Shown: piece after piece, positions 46,501 through 60,100 of the stretch
Position numbering within the stretch: position 1 is the first letter of the stretch
Layout: each line of letters begins with the position of its first letter
Assembly: GCA_013433145.1 (NCBI GenBank)
Contig: CM024188.1
Location: forward strand, 8,221,001 to 8,285,000
Source: Ascaris suum
Lineage: Eukaryota; Nematoda; Chromadorea; Rhabditida; Ascarididae
Length of the DNA: 64,000 nucleotides
Reading direction: 5' to 3'
Program-made: the position numbers and the translations under genes
Notes under the pieces: generated by a model
Databases searched by the model: none
What the model was told of the DNA's origin: nothing
The model's input: only the letters and a program-made list of their open reading frames with translations

Positions 46501-48099
46501 TTGGAAGAGGACCTGTCTTGGACAAGTCAAACTCCATCACCGATGTTTGCGTCGATTCATTTTGAACGGTGATTCCTTCTTTATTCACTTCTATTACCGA
46601 GCGATGTGTTATGATCAAATGAGTTGTTGTGATTATCGTGGTGATCTTCATTTTGTGCAACGAGATGTTTTGCTCACACTTGTGTTGATCTTGAAGTGAT
46701 GTCTCCCCCTCTGTGGATTATGACCTCCCCATGCCTTCGCGGCACTAGCTCGAGATAAAAACAGACTGCAGTCTTGGTTGCTAATCAGTGTTTATGTTTC
46801 CTATCGGTGCGTGCTTCTTAGTGCTCGTAGTAAACGAGCGTCGCCACTTCGCTAAGCTACGTCAAACGTCGGGACGGTCGCAGATTCGAAATATTAAATG
46901 AGAGACATTCTTTATGGCATTTGATAGTTGCACGTTGTTGTTTTTCGTATTTCCGGAGGGCGCTTTTTGCTGCTGCAAGTTCGCCATTTTTCACTGTCCT
47001 TTTCCATTTCTTGCAGGTAAACAATGCCTATGCTTTATTTTTGGAACCGCTAAGCGATGTAACCCGTCGGATCCTGCTCGACGGTCCCACACAAGTGTTT
47101 TTAAAGCTCGGGAAGGTAGAAAGCGATGCGCAGAGAGCCGCGGATTATTTCGCGCAAGCGACTGCATCCTTCATTAACCGTCGATCATCAGCGTTGTGAG
47201 TCCTACTTACGATTCTTTTTTATACGTGTTGCTTAAGATTATGAGTCTTACTTTTATATAGTTTTACCTACGATGCTTACGGTTTGAGTGGATTTCTAAT
47301 TCATAAGCTTGTACATGATATATTCTTTTTCACGCTTTGAGATTGAAGGATTATGTTCGGTGACACTGCCAGCATTTCTTGTAACTACCTTTGATGTACG
47401 TAAAAGTCCTTTTGGCACTCCTAATCCTTTAATCGTGTCCCGTATTGCCGATGCGACTATACTCCTGATCGGCGTGAACTTATTATGGCTACGAGATCCA
47501 CCATGCATTTAGAATAACAAACACTAGTTTTAGTGCATTTATGTGGGAAGAAACGTTTAAAAAATATTTTGCTCAGTGTTTTGTCCAGAAGAGTTGAGAG
47601 GATAATGTCGCCTTGCATATGACAGACGAGGATCTAAGAGCGGTCTTCTTGGGGGAAATTTTCAGTGCCCATAATACCGCATTATATACTTGTATTGAAG
47701 CTTGTTTTGGCTGATGAGGAACGAGCATTTCCACAGGTGTATTTGGTAAGTGCTCTTGGGATGCTTGAATATCCAGTTGAATTCTCGGCTTTTCTGAATT
47801 ATTCCATTGATGTGATACGAGGTTAACTTTCAACATTCGTATGACTCTTCTTTAAAATTGGCTGTGATTGCAGTTCGCGTAGCCTGCGTGACACCTGTCA
47901 AAATGAAGTGCACAAGTTGTATCGAATTACTAGCCCTCGAAGTCGGATGTTATTTGCATCTTGCACAATCCGTGCACCTTGTAAGGGTCGAAATAGGCCT
48001 GTAAGTCCACGCGGCCTAGGGATCGGAGTGAACCAGTAAGTCCGCGTGGCCCAAGAATCGAAATATGGGATAGTTGAGGAGCGTGTAATTACTGATATA

Positions 48100-48174
<75 letters not shown>

Positions 48175-51100
48175 TAATTTTTCGATGAGTGTGGCACGAT
48201 TGCTTTTTCTTGAAACTGAAATGTGAATGAACTGAAAACACGGGAAATAAAACTTTAATCGAGAAGTTTGCAAAGTGAACCTGTAAATGAATGAGCATTT
48301 TCGCAGACAGAAATACAGTGAGTGATTAAAAGTGAATACTGAAGAACATGTTATTTATTCTGTCAACACGGCAGACTGTGTTGTGGAAGCAAAAGAAAGC
48401 GCGCGCTTTTCTCGGATAATGAGCTCTCATATTAAAGCGTACGTAAGTGCTAGTTGTCAGCATCTGAGTACATTTATGTGTGACGATGTGCAAGTCACTA
48501 CTTGTTCATGTGGATTCTCAAAAGAGCACTTTATCAGTTGCAGTCGTTGTAATGCAGAATTTTGCATCTGCTTGATGGTGCTTAGAAGTAAAGCACATGG
48601 ATATGAGATGCTTTACTACAGCAGCAGTGCTGACTTTAAATAGATGCGGCATTCGCTGCTTCCGTTTCATTAAGTCTAGCAGTTTGATATTATTGGTCTC
48701 CAGCAGAGTCGTCATTTTTATCTAAAGCAAAAAAAGGGACAGTTGAATTAATACTTGCTAGCTTTTCCTGTACCATTAAGTTAGCTCATGGGCAGCGTTC
48801 AATTCCTATTAGGAGCGTAGTTTATGATGTTTAATTAATGGGGCACTTGGTTCACTACTATTCAACGAATTGTTTGGAGCAGTAACTAAGCTTCCTCCTT
48901 GTTCGTCGTGATACGTTCAGAGGTCATTTTACTGAACTGTAACCTAATTGCTGTTGTTCTTTAAATTGGGATTTTTTTTCTTTGAAGATGCTGCAGACGA
49001 GGGGACCCTTGGTGATATTGACGACGATATAGGTGAGGGTGTGGTGGTTCGCGGGGGGGTCATGATGAGGCTGCTGCCAGATGAAGATCAGTTCCGTCCC
49101 TTGCCTCAGCGGGAACCACCAATGCAGTTTCCACGCCATATTACTGTCGAAGCTCCTCCTCTGCCGTTCGACGGCAAGCCGTATGTCGAAAATCCGCTGC
49201 CAGGTAGGCATTCTTTCTTATATTTTATTTAAACGTCTGAATATAGTTGGGAACCACAGAAGGGTTTGCCACAGAGATGTCGAGATTTTCTAGAAAGATC
49301 ACTTTTATTCCTTACAGTATCAGTTTATATGGAGTTAGGCAATCCTTTACTTAGAATCATCCCTTTTCCTCTCCGTTGTTCGAAGTCACGAAGAGAAGAC
49401 AAGTAGAGGAACTGTCTTGTGAGGAAAGCAATTTCATTGCCCTATACAGCCGCTTATTGCGATTTCCGCCTATGTGGTTCTCTGTACATACTCATCATTC
49501 TATATGAAACCCAGCGCTTCGTCCAAACCCTGTCATCTTCCCATCGCCTTCGTCCTTTTTTTTCACTCATTTGTTTGTTGTTTGCACTGTGAACGCTCAA
49601 TAAACCGTCGCGAAGTCTGTTTGGATGCACACTTTCTTCGGTTCCGTATCTTGCCTTCGATTGCTACGAATATTGCCCAGTGCGTAACTGTGATGCAGGG
49701 ATGAAACATCATGCTTAGGTTATATTAAGGCATCGCTGACGAAGTGGAATCTTATCCGTGCCGCTATTGCCCCGAGCGCATTTTCCTGACTTCGTTTGGC
49801 TTGGAACGGCACACCAAAATGGCGCACCCGGATCGGCTCGGAGAAGCTCTCCTTGACATCCACAAAATACAGGAAGAGTGGAGAAGGTTCTTTGCTTTTG
49901 ATCAGATCTGCAGTGTTTGTCGTCTTCTGTGAAACAAAATTTTAGAGGGGATATCTAAATTTGCTAAGACCAGACCAGATATGATTAACTCTTATCTCTT
50001 CACCGAGATGTGTGTCCTTATCCTGTCAGTTCAACTTCGATGAGATCTGTCAATTTTATGCACTTATAACTGTTCAACATGCACATGTTTTCATATAGAC
50101 ACATATATTATATAGGTTGCGTAATGTGCACACATATGCGCACATGCGTGTATGTAAACTTGTATGTGTTTTTTTTTTTTTTTTTGTTTTGTTCGCGTGC
50201 TTGAAGGCAGTTTACGAAGTTTCACTTTTATAATGCGGGCAGTGTCAAAGTTGGGAAGAAAATAAAAAATTCGAATAACGTCATCCTATAAATGGGCATG
50301 GTTGCATTTTTCTGCCCATCGTCTTAATCTTGCCCGCAAAATCCCTCATCATATTGCCAAACGGCTTATCGCTTCAAAAAAAAAAACTACTACTCTTTTT
50401 CAGCGGCATTCCTCTTAGTTGGTCCTATGCATGTTTTAGAAGGGATATAAAGTTGCTCAATTTTCGATAGGCGATGGATGACCTCTATTGGATGCTCGTT
50501 GTTTGTGAGTGTTCCTGGAGTGAATGTTTGTCAGCCTTCATTCATGTTACCTTATCATAATTTGTTTCTTTCCTAGGCGTGAAAAGGAGCGCACTCGGCA
50601 AAGAGAACGTGCTGCGTTGGCAAAATTGCGGCAGGAGGCACTCACTCATGTTTTAGCACGCGGCCGTGATTCGTGTATGGTTGCATTCTTTCATTTGGCC
50701 GATCATTTTTCGAAACATTCAAATGGTGACTTGGGTTACTTGCGCGAATGTCCTTTGAACATTTAAAAAAGAACGCGAAACTTTTTTAAGGGGAAACGAC
50801 GCTTCTTTCACTTAAACAGGGGAGGAGGTTCAAGCCGAAAACATTGAAAGAGAGGATGATTTGAGTTTTCGTTTTCGGCGATATGATTCAAATCATACAC
50901 GTTTCTCAATAACCGGGAAGAAGGGTCATGTTTCAGAATTTTCAAAGAAATAACTCATAGTCAAGCAGTTGGCAAACGCAGGGAAGATTGATGTGTTTTT
51001 TCGGAGAGGTGGTTCGGAAAAAATCGCGAGTTTCGGAATTTCTGAAGGAAAATTGCCACAAATAGAATTTTTGACTAGTTTTTCGAAATGGCGGATCACT

Positions 51101-54100
51101 ATATTATTTGCGGACTATTGAAATCCGATCATTATTTGCAGTTTTGCCCATTTAAATTCCAACTGCATTGTGTAAAAACATTTTATGTAACTTGTCGGTT
51201 AGTGAGCTTCAAGTTTCTTATCCAAATTTAATGATCCACAAATTATGGCAAAATAATGAGCTGTAAAGTTTTCGAAAAAGAGGCGGGGAAATTCACCTCT
51301 CCTCGATCCAAATTTCTGCGCATAATTTATCGCCCATGAGTGAGAATAGTATTCGCTGATGTAGTCAGATGGCACCTACAGTCATTTCTTCTTGCTGTAC
51401 CGAATGACGCTTACGGTTATTTGCAGTAGTGTTACGTGTGCAGGTGGTCAGTAGGTGGGGAGTAGCGTTCCCTACTAGCACAAACGATGTTTCATATAGT
51501 GTACTAATACCTGTTACAGCGTGCCAGTACATAAGACGATGAGCGTGCTAATTTCTAGAAACTAGGTGCGGCTTAGTACAGCAAGATGAAATTCTGGCAA
51601 GGGTGCAGTGCAGTACATCAGCAGTGGTCGGTAGTTCCGTACAGAACGGTATGCCGTTGTGTTTGTGATGCGCTAGTTGAAGAGAAAGGAAATAAAAAAG
51701 ATGTTTATATTGGTTCGCTCAGTTAGGTTGCAAGCCTCGAACGAAACTTGCGTTGTTTTGCCGATCGCTAGCTGACACTTATCTGCGCATTTTTCGTTGT
51801 ACTACTTTTGTGTGTTTCCTTTTTGTCCAAGTATTAGCTGAAATTGCTTTATTGAAGATGTATACGATGGTGATGTGGATGACATATCCGTACATGGTGT
51901 TGCGAACACAAATCTTCGTGCATTCGAACCGTGTAGAATTTGTGGAATTTACATCAACGCACAACATCGCAGCGCTATGATCAATCATATGCGTGCACAT
52001 ACCAAGAATGACGAACTCAGAAGTCATATGCTGGCCGAGTTTGGAGAACAGGTGATGAAATTCAGTTGTATTGTGTCGGTTTTGGCTGATTGTTATTACC
52101 GTGAGTTTTTACATGTTTTCTGGTGTTATGTAGACAATTCTTGATGATCATTTCTCCATTCGTATTTGCGTGTGCCTTTTCATTGTTCGAGTGTTGCAGG
52201 CATATTGGTGCTACAATCTGAGACATAAACAGTAGACAGCGGTTGTGCATTACCTGTGCATAATACTTCTGGCCATTGTTAGATCTGCGCATGATGACTT
52301 TCTTCAAAACACGTGGTGTAGTAGCGAGCTAAAATGTTATGGAGGGATTACACAACCAAAGTTGACTTTTCCAGGCTATTTGAAGGGTTTGAGAGGCCAA
52401 AATATAGGACAGAATCTCAATGAAATTCTTTGTGAGCATGAAGTTATCAACATCGATGTAAGCATGCCCCAAGAATGCTTCACGAAACATTCGATCGTAT
52501 AGCTGTGGCGCAACGCAACGGTCACTCAAACGGAACACACGTAAGGACGGGGACATTTCACAAAGAGGCACGCAGATGAAGGCACTGAAGTTAGCTTGCG
52601 AACGCAGGCTTCATGAGCTCGCATTGATGAAATTATATTTATTCTACTGCCCAGACAGCACGAATTTCCCACAGCTCTTGCAGTTTATTTTAGAGTCGTG
52701 TTTATTCTCCCAATTTTCTTGTTATTTCTACTTATGCTGAATGAGGCTGCGGTCATTGGGCAGTGGTTCTTTTCCGCCATCCTCTTCTGTATTGTCCTTT
52801 CAGCGTAATTTTATTGTTTATTGAAGTGTCTCTTCATTTTTTTCATTAGTTCTCTTGAAATAAGTTGCAAGTCAGCGTGTTATGTTGATTGCAAATCGCC
52901 ATCCATTCAAAGCCGTTCTTCCGTTGCAAATTAATCTCACTTATAAAGCTAATTGTCACAGTGTTCTAAGCTAGGCGATCATTGTTTGAAACAAAGTGAG
53001 TACATTTCAGTATGTGGAACGAGTAACGTGCCGCGAGTGCCATCTTGTATTCTCCGATGAATCGAAGCTCATGGCACACATCCATTTAATGCATTCACGC
53101 AGGCGGAAGTATGCATACTTTTTTGCTTATTCTAATATGGGCAGAACGATTCTAATCACTTTTGAAAATAGATTTAATTTTAGCGCAAATTTCTTTTTTT
53201 GTTTTGTTTTTATAGGATGAGGTTTTTGTTTGCTGCAGTATTTGTTCCTATTTGTTTATTCGTTAAATTAATTGACTTTGGTGCTGATATCTTCTTGCTT
53301 CGAGCATTCGTTGTTTGAAGTGCAGAACTAATTGTTGTGAAGTGCATGATGCAGTTGCTTTGCTTTTTGACTTCTTTAATAGTCGAACTTGGAATGTAAT
53401 TCTGCTAACTGTTTGCATCATTTCACACAGACTTCACGCAAACATAATTCTGGATCAAAGCATTGAAATGAAAATTTAGACGCACTTCGCTTATATTTTG
53501 AGAGTACCGCAGAGGTAGGTATACTGCCTGATATCGTTTGTGAGAAGCTAGCACTTGGTGAGCATTATCACGCAGCTACCGCCAACTAAGATTTCTAGTG
53601 CTGTATAACCCGTTAGATATTTTATTTGCATGCTTAATTGGGGATTATTTGTACGCGTTGGCGAACATTACGAACATGTAGGCGAACAAATACAACCATA
53701 TCTCTACTTAGGAATGTGATTCATTTCAACTGCTCTTCCGTGGGACTGTTTTTTTTTTCGATTGTTCGAACACGCCATCGAATTTCTGCTGGAACTGCTG
53801 CATTTTTCATCTAGTGCTTGCAATGATCGTAGCAAGAAACAAATTAATCTGAACATCAGGTCCGGTCTAAATAAGAAATTGAATTCCTAAATGAGCACTA
53901 TGAATCAGCTTGGAATGAATCTGGTTTTATGAGCGGACGGGAATATTTGGTGAACTTGCAGATACGTTTGCAAGTGGTGCGGGCACGTGTGTACGTCAAT
54001 GGCTGATCTGAATATGCACAAGGCAGATGTTCATGGTCAGCCAGTTACGCGCTCACGCGAAGATATGCGACGACGCACGTTGCAGGCGAACGTGAGCAGA

Positions 54101-57100
54101 AAGATTCCCAGTGTCGAAAGGCCCAATATTCCACTAGGAATGACGGCTTCCGCTCGACCGAGCACGGTAATGAGTGCAGACGCGCTTCGATCATCGACGA
54201 ATGGCAAACTTGCACCAGCAATGGGAGACACGCCGTGCAGGTGCGCTCACTGATCCTTTGCCGCATGCAGTAAAGCATATTTTGCACTGGCCACTTTATC
54301 ACTGTTAGCATTTTTCTTTTCGAGTTTTCAAGCCGTAACAACGATGCCAAGGAGTGGTCGCATGCAGCAAGACATTTTGATGTAACACTTTCTGCGAATC
54401 ATAGGGTTGAAAACTAGCACGGTGAAAAATATTCCATCGCATCATCGTTTGCGCGATAAGTTTTCTGTCATTAGCCGTCCTTGCCAATAAGTAAGCATCG
54501 AGGTGGCGCAAGTTTCACGTGCCAGTTATTGCCACTTGCACTAAACTAATGAGCACTGTCATATGGCATCATAGCGCGTAGCGTGATGCAAAGTTCATTT
54601 TTTCGAAATTTAACTCCTGACCTCTGACTTTTGCATAACTTTGTTTGGGTAGAGTCGCATAAGTGTTCCATTTGTTGCCGTTTGTCTAATTTAGCAGCAA
54701 TGCGGGGGTGTCTGGAACTAACAGTATGCGCATTGCGGGGTTGTCGGAGTTAGCGTAGTAACGTTGGATCTCCTTAGCAGTCGTTTTAGCATTTTAAGTT
54801 ATGTTAACCTGCGAAACTACATCGCTGCTAGTATTTCCATTTACAGCGCACGATTACTGCAAAAACTATTTGTGGAATGTGGCCCTCAGGTTTGCGCGAG
54901 TTCTTCAATATGATATATGTATGTGTATGCATTATACATCGTAGTCTAGACGAATCGGCATTTTAAGGACCTCGTGTGAGATCTGTGGCCTCGTGATGGT
55001 GAAGCCGTCGTTGTTGATTCGCCATATGCTGAGAGTGCATAATCGTCAGTGTTTCTCCGCGACGATCCAAGTGCGTGGAATGCCCGACATCAAAGCGGAA
55101 GTGGATAAAGGTCGAGTAACGTGGTGGTGCTGCGGATCTGCATTCTTCGACAGGTTTTGTTGTATTATAACGGCGCTTTGAATCCCACAGATTAGCAGGA
55201 GATAGTTACATGAAAGTTGGCTACTGTTTTCAACCAACAACACATTTATATGTATTACCTTGCATAATCGCTTCTGTCGTAAACATACGTAGATTTCTGC
55301 TTTTATTTTTGCCTTGTGAATGTGAATCACTGAGTGCTATGAAAAGTGCGCATACTCATGGAGGCGATTGAGGGCGCAGTTTTCTCTTCTGCCCTGACAA
55401 TGCGTTTTCATGTAATTTTACAAATGCATTTCACAAAGGTTGGGAAATTTCACATTTCGTTGAAAGGTTCTCATCTTACAGCCTTAGTGCCAAGAACACA
55501 AATTACAATGTTGTGGTAGAGATTGCGCGATGTTATGTGGTCATGATTGCCTACAGGACCTATTGTTTTACTTTGGATTTTTGTGACGCATTTTTTAAAA
55601 TGGAGTTTTGTTTTTCTAAAGCAGTCTGTTTTCAAGATATCAATTCATGTATCATCGGCGATCATGCCATCAGCCAAAATACAATCTATCGAACAACCAA
55701 GCCGAAACAGTCGTCTTAGAAGGTAAATTTCTCCGAAGCATGACTTTTGCAAGTTTCACTATAAATTGCGCTTCAGGTACGCTCCCATACGAACTGTATC
55801 TCCATGTAATCTGGAACACTGACCGGAACCCAGTTTTATAAGTTGCGGCAGGGGAAGGGGATCAGCTGAGTCAAATTTTGAAGAGCATCACACGTATTGG
55901 AAGTTAACTCTAACTTTCTTTCACTTAAACACGTTGTGGAAGGCGTTGCGAGTTTGTGGTTCTATAGCCAAATGCGTTTGCCATGCGACTTGATGTTGAG
56001 CGCCTGTCTCTCTTCTTTTTTCCCAGGCTTTTGAATCTGGGGGGTCAGTGGATAAGGATGCTTTTATAAACTGAAGCAAGGAGAGCGAATTGACTTTTAA
56101 ACAACTATTATTGCTGCTTTTCGCAAGCCAATAGGTACTCATGCCGTTTGCTTAGTTAAGGCATGCGGCGCAAGCTAAAATTTCCCCCTGCATCTCGCAA
56201 TTCAGCCACACGAGTTTGGCTGTCGGCCACAACTATTCACCAGCATTCTGAGGCAAGTGAAGGCGAGTCAAGCATGTCAAAGTCTATTATGTCGTGTGCG
56301 GCCAATTTTCCTGTACACGCAGTTTTTTTGCGTGTATTAAAGCTGCTGGAACGGTTTGCTTATGTGCCTTCAACGTTTTACTCTTATTCCTAGTCAGTAG
56401 CCAGCGCCGTCAGGGAATTTTAAAGATTGCACTGCTTAAGGTTATCTTTTGCAGGAGTCAAGAAGTTTCGGTGGTTATTATTCGAAGGTCTTGCATGTGT
56501 TTTTGAAATTTGCCGTTATAAGGGTGGCACGTCAGCCTTTGTTGTATACCATGTTTAAATAGTAGAAAAACCCAACACACTGTTTAACGTTTTTACATCA
56601 CAGCTTAAATTTATTTTCTTGTGGGCAAGTTTTCAGATCATTCTTAGAATTCTCTGCACACGTTTACTATTCCTAGGATTCCCTTCGTACCTTTAAGTTC
56701 GTCTTTGCATCTTTGTTGGCTTACCTTTTTTTTTCATCTGTCGCAGAGCATACAAGGCTCATCGGCTAATCGGCTGCTTGTTTGTAGGAACGGCGTCAAC
56801 CGAGGAGCGAAGCCAGCAGGTAGTTTCGAGCACAGATCCGGAGGTTCTTCATTTGGTTGAGGCAGAGCAGAGCTCAGAACATTCTGGTGATATATTCGTG
56901 CTGCTTGTTGCGGACCAGGACACGGGCGGTGTGTATTTTATAAGTTTTATTGCTACGCGTAGACTAGAGCGTCTGAGAGCGCTATATGATACTCTTCCAC
57001 CGTGAATTCCTGGTGGAAGTTAAAAGCTTCGAAATTTTGCCAGGAAGTTACAGTAACAAACTATTCTTTGTCTAGATCTTGTTTTCGATTAATGTGTTCC

Positions 57101-60100
57101 TGTTCTCTGCCGCTTCAGTGAAGTGACTAAGTAGTAGCAAAGCATATACGAGTCGTTTTTCACGCGGTTTTTGGCAGTGCATATTTTGGCAGCGCCAGGT
57201 CTGCACTTTCATCCGTAAAAACTAATGCAAAGGAATTTAATGTGTCTAATTTGAGCTGTAGGATGGCATCCCATCTCTGTCTTCGTTACGCTCCATCATC
57301 TTCGTATGAATTACTGACCAGTTGTGCCGTATAATTTGCAAGCAAATTTTGTCTTGTAGCGGTCCAAAAACCATTTTTTAAAGCCTAGGTTTTGTACGGT
57401 TGGTTGATTTCATAGAAAAATCCGTCCATCATTGGGCATTTTTCGACTGTTTTTTGGTAGTGACCAATTCTCCTGGCGGACTGTGTGCCAATATAGGGTG
57501 AGGCGGCATTGCCATTTTGTTGAGATTTTCAAGTGCGCAAGTGGTTTTTTAAAGTGTACGACGCAGTACTACGTTCGAAGAGCATAGAAATGTCTTTCAA
57601 TGCCTAAAATTTTGTTGTTGAGAAAAAAAATGAAAGGGCTCATTCTCTACTATCCGTGAAAAGTGGGCAGGTGCTCGTGGAATCAGGCGATGGCTTCTCA
57701 CCTAGGCTTTTTTCAAAACTTTCACGTCTACTTTTGCAGCTTCTCAATTTTCGAATTCAACCCATCTTCACCTTACACGAGCGACCTTTCTTTTCCTTAC
57801 CCCCCCCCCCCCCCCCCCCCCCACTAACCAGTTTTCAGCTCTCAATTACTGACGCCGAAAATATCAACATTTCATAACTGACAAACCAGAAGCCACAGGG
57901 AGGGCGTCCTTAAATATTGCACCTGGAATCGAACTCGAGGCAAACGACGCAAACGCTTATCGAAAACAATTTTTCGACAACTTTTTCGTTCGCAATCAGA
58001 AATTTCTATAGATCTCCTGTCATGCCTATTAAGGGAATTTTTTCGTCACACAAACACATCCTTTAAGGCGACATTTTACGCCGAAAATGCTGACTGCATT
58101 TTTTGAATAGGCAGTTTTCAACCTGTGATGCTACCCCAAAAATTTCCAAAGCTAATGCCGTCGAGGTAGGTTGAAATTCTTTTCAAACGAGTGAGGCAGG
58201 CCATAAATACGAAGATAGAGGCAAGCAAGCAAACCCAAAAATTTCTAAAATATGACATCCGTTATCCAAAAACTTGACTGCTTGGGCTGCCACCGTTCAC
58301 AGCTTGAGATAAGGGGAACGAAACAACCCAAAAATCCTGAAGAATTTCATCCAATCAAGAGTTACTGCAACCACCAATGTTCACCGACTCATGACACAAG
58401 CTTGGAATCCAACCGAGGCATTCGATCTTAACAACTAAGGTAACGTTAGAAGGAGGCATCAAGGGGTACTGGCAGGCGCTTTTACAACCTAATACTTCCG
58501 AACGATTGCTGGCGCCGGGTTTTGGGAGTCGACCAGCACCGAATCCGTGCTTGCTGGCGGATCTGACAACTGAATGCTTCTAAACGGTTGTTGGTATCTG
58601 GGCTTGGCAGCTGAATGGCAACAGGTTGGTTCCAGATGGCTATCGGTATTTCCTTTTGGGAGCAAATGAGTGATTGTGAGAGCGTTAGATAACCGAGCGC
58701 TTTTAAACGGTTATTGCTATCTGGTCGTGGCAGCCGAAAGTCGCTGCAGACAACCGAATGCTTACAAACGGTCGTTGGTACCCGCCTTTGGTAGCTGAAC
58801 AGCACCAGTTATATATTGGAAGGCGCATATGACAATCGAATGCTTCTAAACGGTTGCAGGTCTACTTCTAACAGATATAAGCCAGCAGGCGAGTGCTGGC
58901 AGATGCAGCTCACAGTCGAGTGCTTCCCAACCGTTGTTGTTATCTATGTTTAGCAGCCGCAGATTACAAAGTGGTGGCAATGTGGGATGCTTAATTGTCT
59001 GATGGTTTGTATTTGGCTCAGCCGCTGTTGTCTAGAAACACTGTGCGCAGGGTTTAATCCTCCTCATATCTTGTTTCGCCACCATTTCCCTTTCTTTTTG
59101 CGCTCCTGTCACGCGTTATTTTTCCGAGCTGAGTAGCGAAGGGGCACAGGAATAAGGATCCTCGAGGTGGTCTGAAATCATGATTGACTAAAGCTTCTTC
59201 CGCATCTAAATGCACATCTTTTGAAAATTTGCCGAGTAGTCATCCTGCTCACTCAGGGGTTTTGAAGGAGTGTTAGTGCATTGGAAAGAATTTTTCTTTT
59301 GCGGACATACCGGCTTAGTTGTTCGCAGTGATTTCTTCTCATGTTGCAAGAAAGTGTTTTACAGCGTGCTAAAAATTGCAGGAGGAAAGGATGACTCGGC
59401 ATGGGGGGAAACTTCTGCTGAAGGTGAAATCACGGCAGGCATGCAACAAATTGCCCTCACGGCAGAGCAGTATGAGCAACTGCGAGTACAAATCGATGGT
59501 GATCTCAACAACATGGTATGTGGCATTATGTCATGTGTGCATATGCTTATGCTTGTTGCTGTCATTATTCCCTCGCTCTTTCCCGAATTTCCTCGGAGTC
59601 AGCGTTAACGCAGTGTTTCGTCCATCTTGTGTGATCGAGGACGTCTGATGGTGCTAATCCGACCTTTTGCATGTCTTGCCTGATAGTACCCATCCATCGC
59701 TTCTTCGGTCTCCTATGGGGTCGCCTGCTGGGCGGGCTGAGCTTCAGGGCTGTGTGAGCCACTGGTTCGATGGCGCTGCTACTCACATGCGCAAACCAAC
59801 GAAGCGTTGCTCCTTGCATCTTTCTAGTTGTTGGCGCAATGCGAAGGTAACGTCGGATGTTATTATTTATGTTGTGATCGTCCCTTTTTACTCTCAGGCA
59901 CTATCGCAATATCCTCATCTCCATGGCATGAAGGACATGCTCATGCCGCACTTAGCACCCCAGCATTCCGATCCGTTTAGCCATTCCGATCTACCAGGCG
60001 CACTATGCTGTTATAGATTTTCTCCTTGAGTACATAGGCATTCATCGGTCGTAAAAGACTCTCGAAACTTGGTGCTACTTCGCCCATGTTGCATTGTTGC

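Noticed and set aside
48332..48643. 103-codon plus-strand frame with several Cys (CSCGFSKEHFISCSRCNAEF)
   Set aside because: Cys spacing hints at a finger, but there is no acceptor or donor fitting the phases of 47980 and 48988, which already join exactly.
56788..56928. Alternative 5' edge of the zinc-finger exon at 56788
   Set aside because: It needs phase 1 from the previous exon, whereas 54968-55153 ends in phase 2; the acceptor at 56746 fits and completes the degenerate finger.
59667..60029. Plus-strand open frames with exon-like text (for example YPHLHGMKDMLMPHLAPQHS)
   Set aside because: This is the antisense of the RTE element's C-terminal RT region; the minus-strand RTE motifs on both sides are continuous.
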